This document shows positions 54,398 to 63,100 of a stretch of 64,000 nt of DNA, piece after piece; the stretch's first letter is position 1; the number at the start of each line of letters is the position of its first letter. The position numbers were made by a program, and so were the translations under genes. Origin of the DNA: JANSWP01 sp041941305 (lineage in GTDB: Bacteria > Bacteroidota > Bacteroidia > Chitinophagales > Saprospiraceae). Location of the stretch: the NCBI GenBank assembly GCA_041941305.1, contig JBGTQJ010000018.1:93432-157431 (forward strand). Reading direction: 5' to 3'. The notes under the pieces were generated by a model that saw only the letters and a list, made by a program, of their open reading frames with translations, was not told the origin of the DNA and ran no database searches.

Positions 54398-55365
54398 TGA
54401 TTAATAATTTCAAAATGAAAATGACTTTTTGGCTTTCTGTTCTTTGTGTTGTCTTTTTTAATTGCGGAAATTCCACTCCAACTCCTGATGCGGAGGTTGA
54501 AGCTGATGTCCCGATTTCAGACTCTTTGTCCCAAACTCCCGTTTTGCCAGCATACAAATTTCCCTATGATTTGAATAATCCAGATGAGGAATACAAACTT
54601 TCAGGTAAATTGGTAGAGATTTCTGGGCTGAGCCTTTCGGAAGATGGGGGTTTTCTGTTGGCAAATAACGACGAACAAGGCAAGGTTTTCTACCTCAACA
54701 AAACCAATGGGGAGATTGTAAAGGAATTGAAATTTCATAAGAGTGGGGATTATGAAGGGGTAGAGGCAGTCAATGGAAAAATCTACGTCATCAGAAATAC
54801 AGGAACACTCTACGAAATTCAAAATCCGGCAGAGGAAGATTTAGAGGTAGAATCTTTTAAAAATCACCTGACCGGAGCATTTGATGTGGAAGGCTTGGGA
54901 CACGACCCCAAAAATAATCGCCTGTTGGTTGCTTGTAAAGGTATTTCTGGAGAGGGAAAAGAATACAAAGGCAAAAGAGGTATTTACGCATTCGATTTGA
55001 ATTCCAATACTTTAAGCAAAAAACCAGTCTTCCTGATTAGCCGCAGTGATATCAAGAAATACATTCAAACCAACTCTGATAAATTAGAGAAGTTACTGGA
55101 AACCTTTGTTCCCAATCAGGCAGCTTCAGCTTTTGCACCTTCTGGCATTGCGGTGCATCCTAATAGCAATGATATTTATATTCTATCCTCAGTAGGGAAA
55201 TTATTGGTAGTCATCAATCAAAAAGGTAAGTTAATGCACATCCAACAAATTGATAAAAACATCATTCAGCAGCCTGAAGGAATTTGCTTTGAAAAAGATG
55301 GTACACTTTGGATTAGTTCAGAAGGAAAGGGAAAACGGGCGAGATTGTTTCAGTTTTTAAAGTGA
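54394..55365 (+). CDS. SdiA-regulated-domain lipoprotein
   Basis: 323 residues. The start overlaps the previous stop as ATGA. A lipoprotein signal (SVLCVVFFNCGN) is followed at ~60-320 by an SdiA-regulated/phytase-like beta-propeller: LVEISGLSLSEDGGFLLANN, GDYEGVEAVNGKIYVIRN, DVEGLGHDPKNNRLLVACKG, APSGIAVHPNSNDIYILSS, QPEGICFEKDGTLWISSEG. The family's biochemical role is not established; the name comes from a Salmonella regulon. It is last in the overlapping trio and converges with the DUF6090 gene 3 bp away. Confidence 0.88.
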   Translation: MMINNFKMKMTFWLSVLCVVFFNCGNSTPTPDAEVEADVPISDSLSQTPVLPAYKFPYDLNNPDEEYKLSGKLVEISGLSLSEDGGFLLANNDEQGKVFYLNKTNGEIVKELKFHKSGDYEGVEAVNGKIYVIRNTGTLYEIQNPAEEDLEVESFKNHLTGAFDVEGLGHDPKNNRLLVACKGISGEGKEYKGKRGIYAFDLNSNTLSKKPVFLISRSDIKKYIQTNSDKLEKLLETFVPNQAASAFAPSGIAVHPNSNDIYILSSVGKLLVVINQKGKLMHIQQIDKNIIQQPEGICFEKDGTLWISSEGKGKRARLFQFLK

Positions 55366-55368
55366 TCC

Positions 55369-56127
55369 TTAAAGTATTTCTAAAACAAATTCCGGCAATT
55401 CTTCTTTGGAGTCGATCGTCTTATGCAAAAGATGATAGGCTTTGATAGCATCCATTCTAAATCCTTTTAAAATCGGTAGTAGATTTCGGACAGCAATGAT
55501 TTCATATAACCGAACTTCATTTTTGTACTTTGGATCAGTGAGTTGGTATTTTATCCATTCTGATTCATGAGAGTCCTCAGTCATCGAGTACCAATCGTAT
55601 CTTCTGGCATAGTTGGTGAGAGTCTCGTCAATAATTTCAGAGGTTTTTTGCTGAAACTCTTCCACCCTATTTCTGTCTGCGTTGTACAATTTTTTCAGTT
55701 GGGTGACCAAAGCAGTTTGTTCTTCAGGTATTTTATCTATATGCAGGGTTAGAACTTCATAACCATTGCTATTGATTTTCAAGGTACGTCTATTCAATAT
55801 TAAAGTTCGATAAGAGTTGCGCCTTTCATAATCCTTGGCAGTAATTTTATTTTCCAGAACCAATTGGGTCAGTGTATCTTTTTTTTGATAGAATTTAATA
55901 ATGTGATTGATTTCAGGAATATCGTCCGAAAGATCATTCAATATTTCCTGATAAATGGAATTTATTTTTTCCTGGTTTTTAGTTTGTTGATTCCAATTGT
56001 TGATTTGGAGCGCCAGCAAAATGCCAATAACCACCAGGAGGGTTTCTCCGATCGCATATATTAGATAATCTCTGGTGTTTTTGGATTTTAGTGTATCAGA
56101 TCTCATGGTTCGGAAAAATTTCATCAT
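55369..56127 (-). CDS. DUF6090 family membrane protein
   Basis: 252 residues. The hallmark is one N-terminal membrane helix in YLIYAIGETLLVVIGILLAL followed by INNWNQQTKNQEK, then a ~200-residue helical periplasmic domain (QEILNDLSDDIPEINHIIKF, NSNGYEVLTLHIDKIPEEQ). The family is widespread in Bacteroidota; function unknown. It is transcribed away from the SGNH hydrolase. Confidence 0.85.
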   Translation of the reverse strand: MMKFFRTMRSDTLKSKNTRDYLIYAIGETLLVVIGILLALQINNWNQQTKNQEKINSIYQEILNDLSDDIPEINHIIKFYQKKDTLTQLVLENKITAKDYERRNSYRTLILNRRTLKINSNGYEVLTLHIDKIPEEQTALVTQLKKLYNADRNRVEEFQQKTSEIIDETLTNYARRYDWYSMTEDSHESEWIKYQLTDPKYKNEVRLYEIIAVRNLLPILKGFRMDAIKAYHLLHKTIDSKEELPEFVLEIL

Positions 56128-56212
56128 ATTAATAGGATGAAAGGTTATTGTTGAGCTTAATTACAATAATAGCAAAAATCGAGAATAGCTTAAAATTAAT
56201 CATTTCCAAATT

Positions 56213-57307
56213 ATGAATAACAAAGCTGGTAAAACTAAATCCCTTTTGTTAAAAAAAGTCATGGTCGTTTTTATCAGTGTCTTAACTACATTGTTGATTC
56301 TGGAATTGATGACACAAATATGGTTTGCCTACATTGCTTCAGATGAGGTCACCAAAAAATACGGACTCTACACTCAAATACCTGAAGACCAATGGCAAAT
56401 CAGCAGGCATCACTATCTGAATTACTGCCTGACTCCAAATTACAGAAAAGATAAAATGAGTCACAATTCTCTTGGGTTTAGGGGCAAAGAGTTTAGTCGA
56501 TCAAAACCAGATAGTCTATTTAGAATTGTTGCATTGGGAGGTTCTACAACTTACACCGCTGCTGTGAATGATGATGAATTGACATTTACAGCTCAGTTGG
56601 AAAAAATCCTGAAAGTAGAATATGGATATCAAAAAGTAGAAGTTATCAATGCCGGGGTGCCTGGGTACAATTCCTGGGAATCTTTGATAAACCTTCAATT
56701 CAGGGTGTTGGACATCTACCCGGATTTGATACTGGTTTATCACGGGACCAACGATGTACATACCCGTCTGATTCCAACTTCTGAATATGAGGGAGACAAT
56801 TCAGGAAGGAGAAAAGCCTGGGAATGTCCTGAGATTTCAATCTATGATCGCAGTGCATTGCTTCGAATTATAAGGCGACGACTCAATATCAGTCATCAAA
56901 TTGGTTTGGAAAGCTGTGTACACAGGCACCACAGGGGCGAGACCAAATTGGATCAAAATCAACTATTAGATGAAAATGATCCCAGATTTTTTGAGCGCAA
57001 TTTAATGAATATGATTGCCATCGCCCAAAAGCACCATATCCAAATTGCACTAGCTACATGGGCGCATTCTGATGAATTTAAGGATTATGCCAGCAGCGCT
57101 GTATATCAGCGAGGATTTAAAGAACACAATGATGTAGTAAAAAAAGTAAGCAAACTAAATCAAATTCCGGTTTTTAATTTTGCAGAAAACATGTCAAAAG
57201 ACAAAAAATATTGGGCGGATGGTCGACATGTCAATGAAGCAGGCGCTTTTTTGAAGGCTAGGCTATTTGCAACATACCTATATGAAAATGAGTTAATTGT
57301 GTATTAA
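56213..57307 (+). CDS. Membrane-anchored SGNH/GDSL-family hydrolase
   Basis: 364 residues. An N-terminal membrane helix (VMVVFISVLTTLLILELMTQ) anchors a periplasmic SGNH esterase: block I VALGGSTTY (Ser111), block II/III VINAGVPGYNSWES and GTNDVHTR, and the catalytic Asp-His pair in DGRHVNEAG (Asp336, His339). Relatives deacetylate polysaccharides or act as lipases; the substrate is unknown. The start fits a 5' gap of ~85 bp shared with the divergent DUF6090 gene. Confidence 0.88.
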   Translation: MNNKAGKTKSLLLKKVMVVFISVLTTLLILELMTQIWFAYIASDEVTKKYGLYTQIPEDQWQISRHHYLNYCLTPNYRKDKMSHNSLGFRGKEFSRSKPDSLFRIVALGGSTTYTAAVNDDELTFTAQLEKILKVEYGYQKVEVINAGVPGYNSWESLINLQFRVLDIYPDLILVYHGTNDVHTRLIPTSEYEGDNSGRRKAWECPEISIYDRSALLRIIRRRLNISHQIGLESCVHRHHRGETKLDQNQLLDENDPRFFERNLMNMIAIAQKHHIQIALATWAHSDEFKDYASSAVYQRGFKEHNDVVKKVSKLNQIPVFNFAENMSKDKKYWADGRHVNEAGAFLKARLFATYLYENELIVY

Positions 57308-57443
57308 ATTGACTACAAAATTCAAAAAACAAATAAAATTTTTTGATTCTTTAAAAAACATATCCTAGATTTTTTGTTCTATTTTGTGCCGAAACAATAT
57401 ACTAAACTACAAAATTGAATTTAAACGCCTAAAACAGATAAAC

Positions 57444-58211
57444 ATGAATAATCAGGTAAAAAGACCATCATTTTTTTGGCTGGCAACAGAAATTGGGAGA
57501 GCAGTGACAGAAGCGGGTGTTTCCCTGCCATTTCGGTCAATTTACACACCAAAACAAGAAGGCGATGGACATCCGGTTTTTGTTTTGCCGGGATTTATGG
57601 CGAGTGACTTTTCAACTGGACCCCTGAGGAGATTTGTTAAGAAACTAGGGTACGAACCCATACCCTGGGGTTTGGGAAGGAATTATGCAAAAGTTGAGTA
57701 TTTAGACGATTTGCTTGATAAACTGGAGTATTTTTACAAAACACATGGCCATAGGAAAGTTAGTTTGATAGGTTGGAGTTTAGGAGGGATTTTTGCCCGT
57801 CAAATAGCCAAAGAAAAGCCTCACCTCATTCGTCAAATCATTACCCTTGGTTCTCCTTTCAAAGGGGTTGAGAAACCCAATAATGCCGCCTGGATGTACA
57901 ATCGATTGGTAAAAAGGAAAAGAATCCGGGAAGCTGCTCCTGAGCTGATCCAGGAATTTCCCAAACCAGCTCCGGTGCCTACAACCTCTATTTATACTAA
58001 AGAAGATGGAATTGTACCATGGAGGTTATGTCTAGAAAAAGAAACCCACATCCATCAAAATATTCAAGTCTTCGGAAGCCATTTGGGGCTTGGCGTAAAT
58101 CCATCTGTCCTAAGGATTATCGCCGACCGACTTCTATATACGCAAGAAGACTGGGAACCATTTAGTGCCGGCAATTTTGCTGAGGAGTTGTTGTTGTATC
58201 CCTCCCTGTAA
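57444..58211 (+). CDS. Alpha/beta hydrolase (lipase-like)
   Basis: 255 residues from ATG 57444; a longer frame opens at 57384, but ATG 57444 has a better context and fits homologues. No signal peptide. Nucleophile Ser112 sits in the elbow GWSLGGIFARQIA. The oxyanion region is HPVFVLPGFMASDFS, and the acid/base residues are likely in SIYTKEDGIVPW and GSHLGLG. The short YEPIPWGLGRNYA motif is typical of the PHB-depolymerase/lipase-like alpha/beta fold found in many bacteria. The next gene downstream is a truncated one followed by an IS element. Confidence 0.87.
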   Translation: MNNQVKRPSFFWLATEIGRAVTEAGVSLPFRSIYTPKQEGDGHPVFVLPGFMASDFSTGPLRRFVKKLGYEPIPWGLGRNYAKVEYLDDLLDKLEYFYKTHGHRKVSLIGWSLGGIFARQIAKEKPHLIRQIITLGSPFKGVEKPNNAAWMYNRLVKRKRIREAAPELIQEFPKPAPVPTTSIYTKEDGIVPWRLCLEKETHIHQNIQVFGSHLGLGVNPSVLRIIADRLLYTQEDWEPFSAGNFAEELLLYPSL

Positions 58212-58244
58212 GAACCAACTATTCAAAACGCCAAATCTTTTTTT

Positions 58245-58422
58245 ATGAAAAATGCATTCTTGTTTTTGGCTATGGTTGAGTCTCCTTTCCACAAATGCAC
58301 AAAGCTCCAAACATATTCATAAGACAAGATTTCCATATCAAAATTTTGATTGGAAACATCTAAACCTTCAAAGTTGGAAAGAATTGTCTCCCCCTTTCCC
58401 TAATTCAATCCTATTCCCGCTT
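58245..58422 (+). pseudogene. Secreted-protein gene truncated by the IS element
   Basis: ATG 58245 begins MKNAFLFLAM, a signal peptide start, but the frame is lost; the +1 frame carries WLSLLSTNAQSSKHIH, the cleavage end of a signal peptide, and then KTRFPYQNFDWKHLNLQSW up to the IS left end. One base change would join them. The mature part is cut after ~45 residues, so the function is not recognisable. Confidence 0.55.
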
Positions 58423-59704
58423 AAGTTACTATACACTTTGAGCTAAGTTCATTGAAAATCAAGAGTTGCGGGTTGTTCGTATGTTTAAGTCGACGAAAAC
58501 AAAACATGCGATGAGACAACCAACACAACTCCCGACAGCGAGTAAAATTAAATCATTTTTCCCTATGCACCGCAAGTGTGTGGTCAAAGTGATGTTACTT
58601 TTGATACAATGCATTGTTCGCTGTCGAACCGTCAATTTGAATAAATGCAAAGCTGAAGCGGGTGCAGTCTTAGGACGCAAAGACCTAAAGTTGCATAATA
58701 TTTACACTCGCTTTATCCGCTTTTTCAAAATCAAAAGCATTGATGCCTTTTGTGTAGGGATTACTTGGTTAATCATTTATCTGATTGGTTTTAAGGAGAA
58801 TGTTTACATGGTAATGGACAGAACCAATTGGAAGATTGGCATAATTAACATCAACGTATTATTTGTCGGATTACTGTTGCCCAATGGTGTGTTTGTTCCC
58901 ATCATTTGGAAAAATCTCAATAAACGAGGAAACTCCAATGAGCAAGAACGAATGAATTTAATGACACGATTTTGTAAAGTTTGGCATCAGCATTCGAAGC
59001 TTCAAATTACGCTTTTGGCAGACAGAGAGTTCATTGGATTAAAGTGGTTCAAGTTTATTCGAAAGCTTAAGTGGGGCTTAGTCATTCGGCTGCGCTATCA
59101 GGATTATTGGGGACAGGTCGCTCAAGCTCTTGATAAAACTATTTACAAAACGGAGCGATTGATTGAGCGAAAAGTCAAACGAAACGGCTTCTTTCAAGTT
59201 CAAATTGAGCTGAATGGACAAAAGCTTTTTTATACCGTTTTTCCCAACAAAGGGAAACGAAAAAATAAATCCAAAGGAGATAAATATGTTATCCTCCTGT
59301 CTGATTTTGAAGACTTGAAATTGATTAGTGAAGCTTATTATCAGCGATGGGGCATTGAGGTATTTTTCTATCACTGCAAATCCAACGGATTTAATCTGGA
59401 GGATTTAAATCTGACACAATTACTCAAAGCCCAATTGATGATGGGAATCACTGCGGTGGCTTATGTTTTATGTATTCTCAACGGTTTGAAATGTCAAAGA
59501 ACGAAGAAAGTCAAAGTATATTTAAAAAATTACAAAGGCAAAAAGGCGCGTTCCGTTTCACTTTTCCGATTGGGATATGATGAACTTAAAAGCACAGTGC
59601 ATCTATTAAAAGATTTAATCCAAATCATTGTGAAATGGATAAAGCCAGTGCCTTTGGATTTTCAAACAACTGCAAATCCAATTTTAAAAAGTGTATAGTA
59701 ACTT
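58423..59704 (+). mobile_element. IS4-like insertion sequence (about 1.28 kb)
   Basis: Terminal inverted repeats AAGTTACTATACACTTT (58423-58439) and its exact complement (59688-59704). One transposase gene fills the element and its stop codon lies in the right repeat. I saw no flanking direct repeat (…CCCGCTT before, GCATGAAA… after), so either the TSD has decayed or the ends recombined. Confidence 0.85.
58481..59698 (+). CDS. IS4-family (DDE) transposase
   Basis: 405 residues from ATG 58481 (the frame opens at a TTG 5 codons earlier). The DDE triad is visible as Asp in MVMDRTNWKIG, Asp in LLADREFIGLKW, and Glu in YQRWGIEVFFYHCKSNG, the Y-R-E signature of IS4-group enzymes. The catalytic core appears intact, so the element may still be mobile. 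Confidence 0.9.
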   Translation: MFKSTKTKHAMRQPTQLPTASKIKSFFPMHRKCVVKVMLLLIQCIVRCRTVNLNKCKAEAGAVLGRKDLKLHNIYTRFIRFFKIKSIDAFCVGITWLIIYLIGFKENVYMVMDRTNWKIGIININVLFVGLLLPNGVFVPIIWKNLNKRGNSNEQERMNLMTRFCKVWHQHSKLQITLLADREFIGLKWFKFIRKLKWGLVIRLRYQDYWGQVAQALDKTIYKTERLIERKVKRNGFFQVQIELNGQKLFYTVFPNKGKRKNKSKGDKYVILLSDFEDLKLISEAYYQRWGIEVFFYHCKSNGFNLEDLNLTQLLKAQLMMGITAVAYVLCILNGLKCQRTKKVKVYLKNYKGKKARSVSLFRLGYDELKSTVHLLKDLIQIIVKWIKPVPLDFQTTANPILKSV

Positions 59705-59772
59705 GCATGAAAATACTATCTATTTGAGAATGAAGTACTATCCTTCCAAAGTTTTCCCGTTATAGGTCGAAA

Positions 59773-60099
59773 TTATGGATACACTTATCTATAAGCAGTG
59801 AACTAATTCATTGGATTGATATGGCAGGATATCCGAATAACTATAAAATGGGTTTAAGTATATTCTGGGGAGTTTACGCTTTAATCTGGGTGTTTATTGG
59901 AATTCGAAATCAAAAAAAATAGGCCAGAGTAACTGCTATGGTCCTTTTTGCTTTTACCCTGATAAGGGTTTGTACCTATGATTTGGACCACCTGAATGCA
60001 TTGTCAAAAACCATTGTTTTTGTTTCATTAGGAATATTTCTTTTGATTATTTCTTATCTCTACAACAAATTCACTGAATCCATTTTCGAACCTAAATAA
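59773..60099 (+). pseudogene. C-terminal remnant of a DUF2339-type membrane protein
   Basis: A single frame reads LWIHLSISSELIHWIDMAGY, KMGLSIFWGVYALIWVFIGI, then a TAG at 59920-59922, then VTAMVLFAFTLIRVCTYDLD and SKTIVFVSLGIFLLIISYLY up to TAA. Three helices in the order of DUF2339 proteins are recognisable. The 5' part is missing and the IS ends 69 bp upstream. A stop in an otherwise open frame marks a young pseudogene. Confidence 0.7.
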
Positions 60100-60105
60100 A
60101 AAAAA

Positions 60106-60126
60106 GGCAGCCGCGATGCGGCTGCC
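60106..60126 (-). terminator. Intrinsic terminator of the HYR-repeat gene
   Basis: GGCAGCCGC (60106-60114) and GCGGCTGCC (60118-60126), loop GAT, followed on the minus strand by a run of nine T residues. It is 33 bp past the stop at 60159. Confidence 0.92.
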
Positions 60127-60158
60127 CCCTATATATAATCAGTTTTTCAGATTCAACA

Positions 60159-63100
60159 TCAATCCATTTTTACAATTTTGTGCGTGAATCCTTTTCTACC
60201 TGGTTGATCTATTCTGATGAGGTAAACTCCAGCAGGGTATTCACCTAAGTCCAATACTTTTCGAACTTCTTTTTCTGCTAAGTTTTCTTTAATCATCAAC
60301 TGACCTAGTTCATTCACTATCCGAATTTCGGTACCTGGTTCTGAAACGTTCGTAAAATCAATTATCAAATCTGCTGTAGTTGGGTTTGGATAAATTCTGA
60401 AGTCAGGAGTAAACTCATTTGTAAGTAAGACTTCTCTAACTTCTGAATAAATTGGAACATCCGTCACATAAACAGCTTTGATCCTGTAGAAATTATAACC
60501 TGGTTGTGGGCTTGGATCAATGAAGGAATAAACATCAACTCCATCGATATCGAAATTGAGTTTGCCTTCAAGCGCACCTATAGAATTGAAAACATTATCC
60601 CCTTGTGATCTTTCAATCACAAATACATGACTATGCGGTACAGCAGTAAATGAAAATTCGAGGTAAACCTCATCCTGTGGAGTGAGTGCTGCGCCAAAAT
60701 CAATAAACCCATACACCCCTGGGTCGAAGCATCCATTACAATCCAATACATGAATTTTTTGTTTGGCAACTGTTTCATTTCCACAGTCATCTCTTGCAGT
60801 CCATTTTCGAACTAACGTACAGGTATAATTGTCATTGGTCTCTACATGTTCCTCAAAATTTAAACTTACATCCACAGCACAATTGTCATCTGCGTAAACA
60901 TGTGGTGGATCTGGAATATCTTCACATGTTACTGTTATGTCATCAGGTACCCCAAAAATTTCAGGTCCTTTTTCATCAACAATTTTCATTGTTAGAGTGA
61001 AAACAGTCTCATTGCCACAAGCATCGGTAGCTATCCAATGACAAGTCATGGTAACTCGAACTCCTCCACCATCATCACAATTACCATCAATGACATCCCC
61101 TTCCTGGAATACAACCGTTGGGTTGCCATCGCAATTGTCTATTGCAGTCACAGCAGTTTCATCTAAGAACCAGAAATTTTCGCATTGAATGGTGAGTATA
61201 TCCCCGTTTTCGGCGCCATTAATCATTGGATGATTGGGAATGACATTTGGTCCGGTTGTATCCGTAATCAAGAAAACCAATTTGTATGTACTTTCATTTC
61301 CACAGTCATCTACAGCAGTCCATTTACAGGTCATGATAGCTTTATATCCATTTGAGCAATCCAGTTGTTCTACTTCTTCTTCAAAAATTATCTCCACATC
61401 GTCATCACAATTATCTGTTGCCTCAAAAGGTGAATCGCCAAATGTGGGTAAAGCATCACATTCCAAAGTGAGGGTGTCGCAATTTTCAGTATTCAACAAA
61501 TCAGGATGAACTGGATAAATTTCAGGAGCTGTTTCATCTACTACCATTATTTTTTGATCGCAGGTAGTTGTATTGCCACAATCATCGGTAGCAGTCCAGG
61601 TACGAATAATTATGGTATTGCACGGATCAGGATCCCATATTTCATCTTCAAAGGTAATGTATGGATCATCATCGCAATTATCAGAAGCATCTGCATAACC
61701 AGTTACTGCTGGTGAGATAGACTCGGTGCATTCAATTGTAATGTCAGCAGGACACCATATTTGAGGAGCTTTGTCATCGATAAATTTGAAGGTTTGCACA
61801 CAAGTTTCATAGTTTCCACAATCATCTGTAGCTGTCCAGGTTCTGAATATTACATAATCGCAATATCCATTTACGAATGTGGTATCATCTGCCCAGGTGA
61901 TATCTAAATCGTCATCACAATTATCCCAACCGGAGGCATAACCAGTTACATCCGGTTGAACATTTTCATGACATTCAAATTGCCCATCGTCCGGACAAGT
62001 AATTTCAGGTTTGGTAGTATCTTCAAACTTAATTTTTTGGACACAGGAACTTGTATTTCCACAATCATCCTTGGCTGTCCACTTACGTTTAATTAGATAC
62101 TCGCAATTGGATGTAATGTAAATGGTATCATCTTCCCAGGCAATGTATACGTCGTTATCACAGTTATCCCATGCAGAGGCATAACCAGTATCATCTGGAT
62201 TTGCTGATTCATCGCATTCAAGGGTAACATCAGCTGGACATGTGATTTCAGGAGCTGTACCATCCTTAAAATTAATTTTTTGGATGCAAGTATTCGTATT
62301 GCCACAATCATCCGTTGCATGCCATGTTCGTTTGATGAACCAATCACAATTTGTTAATACATAAGTTGTATCATCGCTCCATGTGATATACACATCATCA
62401 TCGCAATTGTCCCAAGCAGTCGCATAACCTGTGTCGGCAGGATCTGCGCTTGCATCGCATTCTAAAGTGACATCATCTGGACAAGTAATTTCAGGTTTGG
62501 TAGTATCCTCAAATTTAATGGTTTGCTTACAGCTTGTAGAATTACCACAGTCATCCGTAGCTACCCATGTTCGAATAATCTTGTACTCACAATAGGCTGT
62601 AATATAGGTTGTATCATCACTCCAGGTGATATCCACATCATCATCACAAGTGTCCCATGCAGAGGCATATCCGGTATTTGCAGGGTCACCGTTATCATCA
62701 CACTCTAATGTAACATCATCCGGACAAGTAATTTCCGGGGCAGTGGTATCAATGAATTTGATTTTCTGGACACAAGAGCTGGAATTACCACAATCGTCGG
62801 TAGCTGTCCAGGTTCGCTTAATCAAATATTCACATTGTGCAACGATGTAAGTGGTGTCATCCGCCCACATGATATAAACATCATTGTCACAATTGTCCCA
62901 TGCAGAAGCATATCCAGTATTATCAGGGTCTGCATTGGCATCACATTCTAAAGTTAGATCTGCTGGACAGTTGATCTCAGGCTCAGTTGTATCCTCAAAC
63001 TTGATTTTTTGGACACAGGAATTGGAATTACCACAGTCGTCGGTAGCTGTCCAGGTTCGCTTAATCAAGTATTCACAATTGGCTGTGATGTAAGTCGTAT

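Noticed and set aside
59920..59922. Read-through of TAG as pyrrolysine or suppressor decoding
   Set aside because: The frame lacks its 5' part and start, so a pseudogene is the simpler view.
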